Below, piece after piece: positions 6,197 to 8,660 of a stretch of 8,660 nt of DNA. The notes beneath the pieces are model-generated. The model was not told the DNA's origin and did no database searches. It saw nothing but the letters and a program-made list of their open reading frames with translations. Position numbers and translations under genes: made by a program. How positions within the stretch are numbered: the first letter of the stretch is position 1; each line of letters opens with the position of its first letter. The DNA comes from an uncultured Methylococcaceae bacterium (GTDB taxonomy: Bacteria; Pseudomonadota; Gammaproteobacteria; Methylococcales; Methylomonadaceae), in NCBI GenBank assembly GCA_903839795.1, contig CAIMDR010000441.1, forward strand, positions 1 through 8,660, in the 5' to 3' direction.

Positions 6197-6233
6197 GATA
6201 AATCCCCTTTAATCCCCCTTTTTCAAAGGGGGG
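6197..6233. repeat. Dispersed TCCCC/GGGGA hairpin repeat, second copy
   Basis: A 37-base segment identical at 32 of 37 positions to 1485-1521 and in the same orientation. CCCCCTTT (6214-6221) pairs perfectly with AAAGGGGG (6225-6232) around TTC. It lies just upstream of the multicopper oxidase gene and supplies the last codons and stop of the frame at 6209-6514. Confidence 0.65.
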
Positions 6234-6514
6234 AGGTCAGTACTTACAAAGACGTTAAAAATGACTGCCCGAGGTTTGTTGGTAGCCTTAAAAACCAAGT
6301 CGTTAATTAACCAGATTAACGCTGTTGACGGTTGCGCAAGATGATAAAGTTGCGTCGGGTTAAGGCTAGCGCCTAATTCGACAATGCTGGCAATTACCTG
6401 ATTTTTAGGTTTTCTGACCGGCAGCAGTCGGTCCAGACTGTGTGAAAACTCATAAATAAAATCTTCAGAGGTTGAATTTACTCCATTTACTTGTAAAAAA
6501 GAGTCATCTATCAA
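6209..6514 (-). CDS. Hypothetical protein, possibly the 3' part of a broken gene
   Basis: A 101-residue frame that I do not recognise. It can start only at TTG (6514-6512), since a TAA lies two codons upstream and there is no internal Met. The sequence looks protein-like: an amphipathic stretch around DFIYEFSHSLDRLL, then QVIASIVELGASLNPTQLYHLAQ and a hydrophobic STALIWLINDLVF. No signal peptide is visible. The final residues LPPLKKGD are encoded by the dispersed repeat at 6197-6233, so the true C-terminus may have been lost to a repeat insertion. Its first 11 bases overlap the end of the interrupted frame at 6504-6731, and a one-base shift would join the two into one protein of about 175 residues. 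It may be a translated coupled gene or the tail of a pseudogene. Confidence 0.4.
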   Translation of the reverse strand: MIDDSFLQVNGVNSTSEDFIYEFSHSLDRLLPVRKPKNQVIASIVELGASLNPTQLYHLAQPSTALIWLINDLVFKATNKPRAVIFNVFVSTDLPPLKKGD

Positions 6515-6731
6515 TGGTTACTCCCATTTTGAAGTGTAATTCAATCAATAATCCGTTAATTATTTCCACCGGCATTGGTGATTTTAAGTTTTCACATAGT
6601 CTGGGCCAATAAGAGACAGTCAGCCATTTTCAGTAAAGGACAGGTAACTGGCTCAAAGCTATCGTTTCAGGAACTCCTTCGGGTAAATTCCAACCATCAT
6701 GATGGCTGATTCCGTTCCCATTGGGCAAAGC
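6504..6731 (-). pseudogene. Interrupted frame with one in-frame TGA, family unknown
   Basis: Just downstream of parE, one minus-strand frame stays open from 6731 to a TGA at 6506-6504 except for a single TGA at 6632-6630. The two halves read as one plausible polypeptide: ISHHDGWNLPEGVPETIALS before the stop, and KWLTVSYWPRLCENLKSPMP then VEIINGLLIELHFKMGV after it. A TGG-to-TGA change (Trp to stop) would explain the break. No ATG opens the frame; a TTG at 6728-6726 is the earliest start codon. The 3' end overlaps the hypothetical frame at 6209-6514 by 11 bases. I do not recognise the family. It could also be a chance open stretch. Confidence 0.4.
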
Positions 6732-6749
6732 TTAATCTACCCTGTCGGT

Positions 6750-7040
6750 TTATAAATGCGCTGTGTAATTCATACTGTCATGTAGCACTCGCACAATGTG
6801 AATTTTGGTTGCTGTAATACGATAAAAAACTAAATGACGATTGATGTGAAATTGCCTGTACCCTTCTCTGATGTAATCACAGGCAAATCCCAATTCCGGA
6901 TTTTCAGTGATTAAAGTGAATGCGGAATTTAATTCATCAAAGTAACAATTCGCCTGTTCCGCTCCCCAGTTTTTAAACGAATAAAGCCAGATATTTTTCA
7001 GGTCTTGTTTTGCGAGCGCCTGAGTATGAATTTTGCGCAT
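6750..7040 (-). CDS. parE: ParE/RelE-type toxin
   Basis: A 96-residue toxin of the ParE/RelE superfamily. ParE members poison DNA gyrase, whereas RelE members cut mRNA on the ribosome. Features are AKQDLKNIWLYSFKNWG (10-26), ELNSAFTLITENPELGF (36-52) typical of the helical hairpin, REGYRQFHINRHLVFYRI (58-75) and the final strand IHIVRVLHD (80-88), all as in ParE. It lacks the RelE catalytic pattern as far as I can judge, so ParE is preferred. The ATG at 7040-7038 begins two bases after the parD stop, so translation is probably coupled. The frame is full length and intact. Confidence 0.9.
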   Translation of the reverse strand: MRKIHTQALAKQDLKNIWLYSFKNWGAEQANCYFDELNSAFTLITENPELGFACDYIREGYRQFHINRHLVFYRITATKIHIVRVLHDSMNYTAHL

Positions 7041-7042
7041 TT

Positions 7043-7303
7043 TCAGACTAAACCAGCTTCTTTTTTGGCTTCCAGCCTGATTGTTTCCATGTGTAATTCG
7101 CCAGCATCGCCACTCTCTTCGCCTTCAATCAGGGCGTTGCGTAAAAATTGCAGCTTTGAATTCGCATCTCTTTCTTCAAGCAAGCGTAAGGAGTCGCGCA
7201 TAATTTCACTTACGCTTGCATAACGTCCACTCTTGATCAGTGCCTCAATGAGGCTGTTCCAGTGCTCGCCGAGGCTAACAGTTTGGGTTCGTGCTTGGGC
7301 CAT
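7043..7303 (-). CDS. parD: ParD-type ribbon-helix-helix antitoxin
   Basis: An 86-residue antitoxin of the ParD/CopG class. The N-terminal ribbon (RTQTVSLGEHW, 5-15) and the following helices with SGRYASVSEIMRDSLRLLEE (25-44) form the DNA-binding domain that represses its own operon. The charged C-terminal part from about 45 to 86 should wrap the ParE toxin. The ATG at 7303-7301 is preceded by AGGGG about seven bases upstream, a good ribosome binding site. The gene leads the parDE operon, and a palindrome in the promoter region (7337-7353) is a likely binding site. Confidence 0.92.
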   Translation of the reverse strand: MAQARTQTVSLGEHWNSLIEALIKSGRYASVSEIMRDSLRLLEERDANSKLQFLRNALIEGEESGDAGELHMETIRLEAKKEAGLV

Positions 7304-7336
7304 GTTGTTCCCCTAGTCAGTTTTTTTAATAAAAGT

Positions 7337-7367
7337 GTAAGATATATTCTTACCTGTAATAAAGCAA
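7337..7367 (-). promoter_or_regulatory. parDE promoter region with candidate ParD operator
   Basis: GTAAGA (7337-7342) and TCTTAC (7348-7353) are perfect inverted half-sites around TATAT. On the minus strand TTGCTT (7367-7362) could be a -35, and TATATC (7346-7341) or an overlapping hexamer the -10, so the palindrome would cover the -10. It lies about 35-50 bases before the parD start, fitting an autorepressed antitoxin operon. Confidence 0.45.
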
Positions 7368-7626
7368 ACCTATTTTTTACGAACTTCGTACAGCTCATTA
7401 GTTCGTCTACCGGCGGGTGTCAAGCCGACCTTCACGGCAAGCAAAAAACCGATTTTCTATTGCGGTTGACCCATGGATTGTTGGCTTGCATAAGCGCTAT
7501 TCAATCTTGTGGTCACACCAACAACCTCAATAATGTAAGCTAATTTACTGATTAAATGCAGCAAATTCCCCCATCTCATCCCCCAGATAATGCTGTCCGT
7601 AGCATCCAAGCATTTCTTGTAACACA
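7368..7626. other. Intergenic stretch without a convincing gene
   Basis: Between the divergent parDE operon and the PEP-CTERM unit I see no gene with a ribosome binding site and family likeness. ACGAACT (7379-7385) and AGTTCGT (7400-7406) form an inverted repeat with a 14-base spacer. On the plus strand bases 7401-7466 encode a protein-like run, VRLPAGVKPTFTASKKP then IFYCG and a stop. With no proper start this may be the tail of a decayed gene or part of a dispersed repeat. A 64-codon minus-strand frame (7457-7651) has no visible family. Confidence 0.35.
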
Positions 7627-7688
7627 ATTGCAATAATTTTAGTATTGACAAAATAATGGTATCTGTTATTTTAAAATTGCAATTTTAA
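7627..7688 (+). promoter_or_regulatory. Promoter of the PEP-CTERM unit with two ATTGCAAT operator-like sites
   Basis: A perfect -35 TTGACA (7645-7650) is followed after 16 bases by TATTTT (7667-7672), with an extended -10 TG at 7664-7665. Transcription would start near 7679. A perfect 18-base palindrome, TTAAAATTGCAATTTTAA, covers 7671-7688 at that start point. Its core ATTGCAAT recurs at 7627-7634, centred 49 bases upstream on the other side of the -35. This layout suits a dimeric regulator bound at two sites; no regulator can be named. Confidence 0.5.
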
Positions 7689-7754
7689 TATAAAAAAATA
7701 AGTAAAGTCGAATGACTCAACGTGTCAACCCTCAGTTGGGTTGCATGTGCCAAG

Positions 7755-7832
7755 GACGACATAGCCAAACTTATTGCGAGATAAGGACGGAAAGCTCCAG
7801 AACCTTGATAACAAAGGTTGGCTGAGTTGCAT
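7755..7832 (+). promoter_or_regulatory. Probable cyclic-di-GMP-I (GEMM) riboswitch aptamer
   Basis: The segment follows the GEMM order. AGCCAAAC (7763-7770) leads into a stem CTTAT/ATAAG closed by a GCGA tetraloop (7776-7779). Then come GGACGGAAAGC (7785-7795) and a second hairpin, AACC (7801-7804) with GGTT (7816-7819), on a lower helix AGC/GCT (7793-7795/7821-7823), ending GCTGAGTTGC. From memory of the Vibrio Vc2 aptamer, the tetraloop, the GGACG.AAAGC linker and the 3' GGGUUACC-like element all correspond. A G and a C that face each other there appear swapped to C and G here. The ligand-contacting G of the 5' GGG block is kept, favouring c-di-GMP over cGAMP. It lies in the leader of the PEP-CTERM gene, ending about 34 bases before its ATG. 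No intrinsic terminator is evident, so translational control is more likely. Confidence 0.75.
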
Positions 7833-7865
7833 TATTTTAATGTTCGACGTGCTCATAATTTCCCC

Positions 7866-8492
7866 ATGTCTATCCAAAAATGCTTAATTGCGCTATTGCT
7901 GTGTAGCAGCCAAGCGGTTTCTGCTGATGCAACTTTACCCCACTTCAGTTTCACCGGCAGTTTTGCCAATGACAGTGACGTGCAGTTTTTTGACTTTTAT
8001 CTAGCGGCTGAATCCAGCACTATCAGCATCGAAACCTTGTCTTTTAAAGGCGGGACTAATGCGGCCGACGAGGTAATAACCGGTAGCGGCTTTAACCCGT
8101 ACCTATCGTTGTGGGAGCAAAGCACCGGTAATTATGTGTTTGGTACGGCGGCCAAAGATATTGCTGAAGAAGCCGTCATTTCAAGTACCGCGTCTTATTC
8201 TTACGGCACTTTACTGGCGGGTAATTACATTTTGGCCTTGAGCCAATTTGATAATGTGGCGGCTGGCACAAACTTAAGCGAAGGCTTTGCGGCTGATCTG
8301 GGTCTCGCTTCTTTTGCCGGTAGCCCGTCGTTTACCTTAAATGGCGGTGGTGGCAGTGGCCATTGGGCGTTGGATATTAACAATGTCGATACCGCCAGCA
8401 TCCGCGCAGTGCCGTTACCGGGTTCCTTCGGCTTCATGGTCAGCGGCTTGCTGGGCTTGGCCGCGTTAATACGCCGTAAAGTGATGGTGTAA
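7866..8492 (+). CDS. Secreted DVUA0089-like protein with PEP-CTERM sorting signal
   Basis: A 208-residue exported protein. Residues 1-20 form a signal peptide ending AVSA. The region FSFTGSFANDSDVQFFDFYL then NPYLSLWEQSTGNY resembles the DVUA0089 family of beta-rich bacterial surface proteins. The C-terminus has the exosortase tripartite signal: VPLPGS (182-187, a variant of VPEP), a hydrophobic helix FGFMVSGLLGLAALI and the basic tail RRK. An exosortase should cleave it and deliver it to the cell surface or extracellular matrix. The frame extends upstream to a TTG at 7818, but that start lies inside the riboswitch, so the ATG at 7866 is chosen. It gives a normal signal peptide but has no evident Shine-Dalgarno sequence, which is odd. 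Expression is probably set by the riboswitch upstream. Confidence 0.85.
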   Translation: MSIQKCLIALLLCSSQAVSADATLPHFSFTGSFANDSDVQFFDFYLAAESSTISIETLSFKGGTNAADEVITGSGFNPYLSLWEQSTGNYVFGTAAKDIAEEAVISSTASYSYGTLLAGNYILALSQFDNVAAGTNLSEGFAADLGLASFAGSPSFTLNGGGGSGHWALDINNVDTASIRAVPLPGSFGFMVSGLLGLAALIRRKVMV

Positions 8493-8519
8493 ACCGGTAG
8501 CCATGTAGCCACGTAGGTC

Positions 8520-8540
8520 GGGTTAGCGATAGCGTAACCC
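8520..8540. repeat. REP-type hairpin between convergent genes
   Basis: GGGTTA (8520-8525) pairs with TAACCC (8535-8540), and the inner GC pair (8526-8527/8532-8533) closes a GATA loop with one bulged G. The preceding GTAGGTC and this GGGTTAGCG...AGCGTAACCC form are typical of dispersed repeats in gammaproteobacteria. Placed between two converging genes, it may also act as a two-way transcript end. Confidence 0.65.
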
Positions 8541-8548
8541 CATACGCA

Positions 8549-8660
8549 TCAACTTAAGGAATATTGATACCCATTAATCAGTTGGTCAGCGGTATTGGGC
8601 TTCTTTTTGCGCCTATTTAAAGAGCAGCCAATCTCAAACCGTTTTGCCAACTCTTCCAGT
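8549..8660 (-). CDS. 3' end of an unidentified gene, cut by the window edge
   Basis: A minus-strand frame is open from the right edge (first full codon at 8659) to TGA at 8551-8549, giving 36 residues. It begins LEELAKRFEIG, has a basic stretch NRRKKKPN and ends GYQYSLS. Composition is protein-like and its position, convergent with the PEP-CTERM gene and behind the REP hairpin, fits a gene end. Too little is visible to name a family. Confidence 0.45.
   Translation of the reverse strand, partial: LEELAKRFEIGCSLNRRKKKPNTADQLINGYQYSLS

Noticed and set aside
6630..6632. In-frame TGA read as selenocysteine
   Set aside because: No bacterial SECIS-like hairpin is evident just downstream and the frame lacks a proper start; a nonsense mutation is simpler.
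7457..7651. 64-codon minus-strand frame in the intergenic stretch
   Set aside because: No ribosome binding site, no recognisable family, and its 5' end runs into the PEP-CTERM promoter region.
7818..7865. TTG start giving a longer PEP-CTERM precursor
   Set aside because: It lies inside the aptamer's hairpin and would put 16 hydrophilic residues before the signal peptide; the ATG at 7866 fits better.
8225..8512. Minus-strand 95-codon frame opposite the PEP-CTERM gene
   Set aside because: Its composition mirrors the sense gene and it lacks a start signal; the plus-strand protein has signal peptide and sorting motif.

Overview
The window reads as chromosomal DNA of a gammaproteobacterium, and a methanotroph of the Methylococcales type is my best guess. 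The grounds are a HemG-type protoporphyrinogen oxidase and a CreA protein both close to the enterobacterial ones, an exosortase-type PEP-CTERM protein behind a probable cyclic-di-GMP-I riboswitch, many short GC-rich palindromic intergenic repeats, and copper enzymes. This is inferred from gene content, not from a marker gene. All but one of the assigned genes lie on the minus strand; the exception is the PEP-CTERM gene at the right.

Left edge (1-670): bases 1-109 look like the outer end of an IS21-type insertion sequence running off the window. Bases 167-561 are mostly non-coding, bounded by inverted copies of a short motif and holding a REP-type hairpin. One end of this island supplies the last codons of an unannotated 48-residue minus-strand gene (524-670), which has a strong ribosome binding site and a plausible promoter. 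Housekeeping block (842-2023): hemG (haem synthesis) and creA (exported protein of unknown role), separated by a repeat whose relative lies at 6197-6233.

Toxin-antitoxin block (2214-3594): a TumA/TumE-type pair followed by a DUF433/DUF5615 pair, each antitoxin gene first and overlapping its toxin gene. A third pair, parD/parE, lies at 6750-7303. Three addiction-type modules on one strand in about 5 kb mark an accessory region, together with the repeats and a decaying gene (6209-6731).

Copper block (3756-6118): a membrane-tethered multicopper oxidase with two recognisable cupredoxin domains is translationally coupled (ATGA overlap) to a membrane-tethered cupredoxin with a complete type 1 copper site and a Met/His-rich N-terminus. 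They probably work together in the periplasm on copper oxidation, copper tolerance or electron transfer; the substrate cannot be read from sequence.

Right part (7304-8660): a promoter overlapped by an 18-bp perfect palindrome leads into a probable cyclic-di-GMP-I riboswitch and then a secreted DVUA0089-like PEP-CTERM protein. This layout suggests that an extracellular or matrix protein is under second-messenger control. A REP-type hairpin separates it from the convergent 3' end of another gene cut by the window edge. The most notable points are the riboswitch/PEP-CTERM unit, the coupled oxidase/cupredoxin pair, the small gene at 524-670, and the decaying gene with one in-frame TGA.
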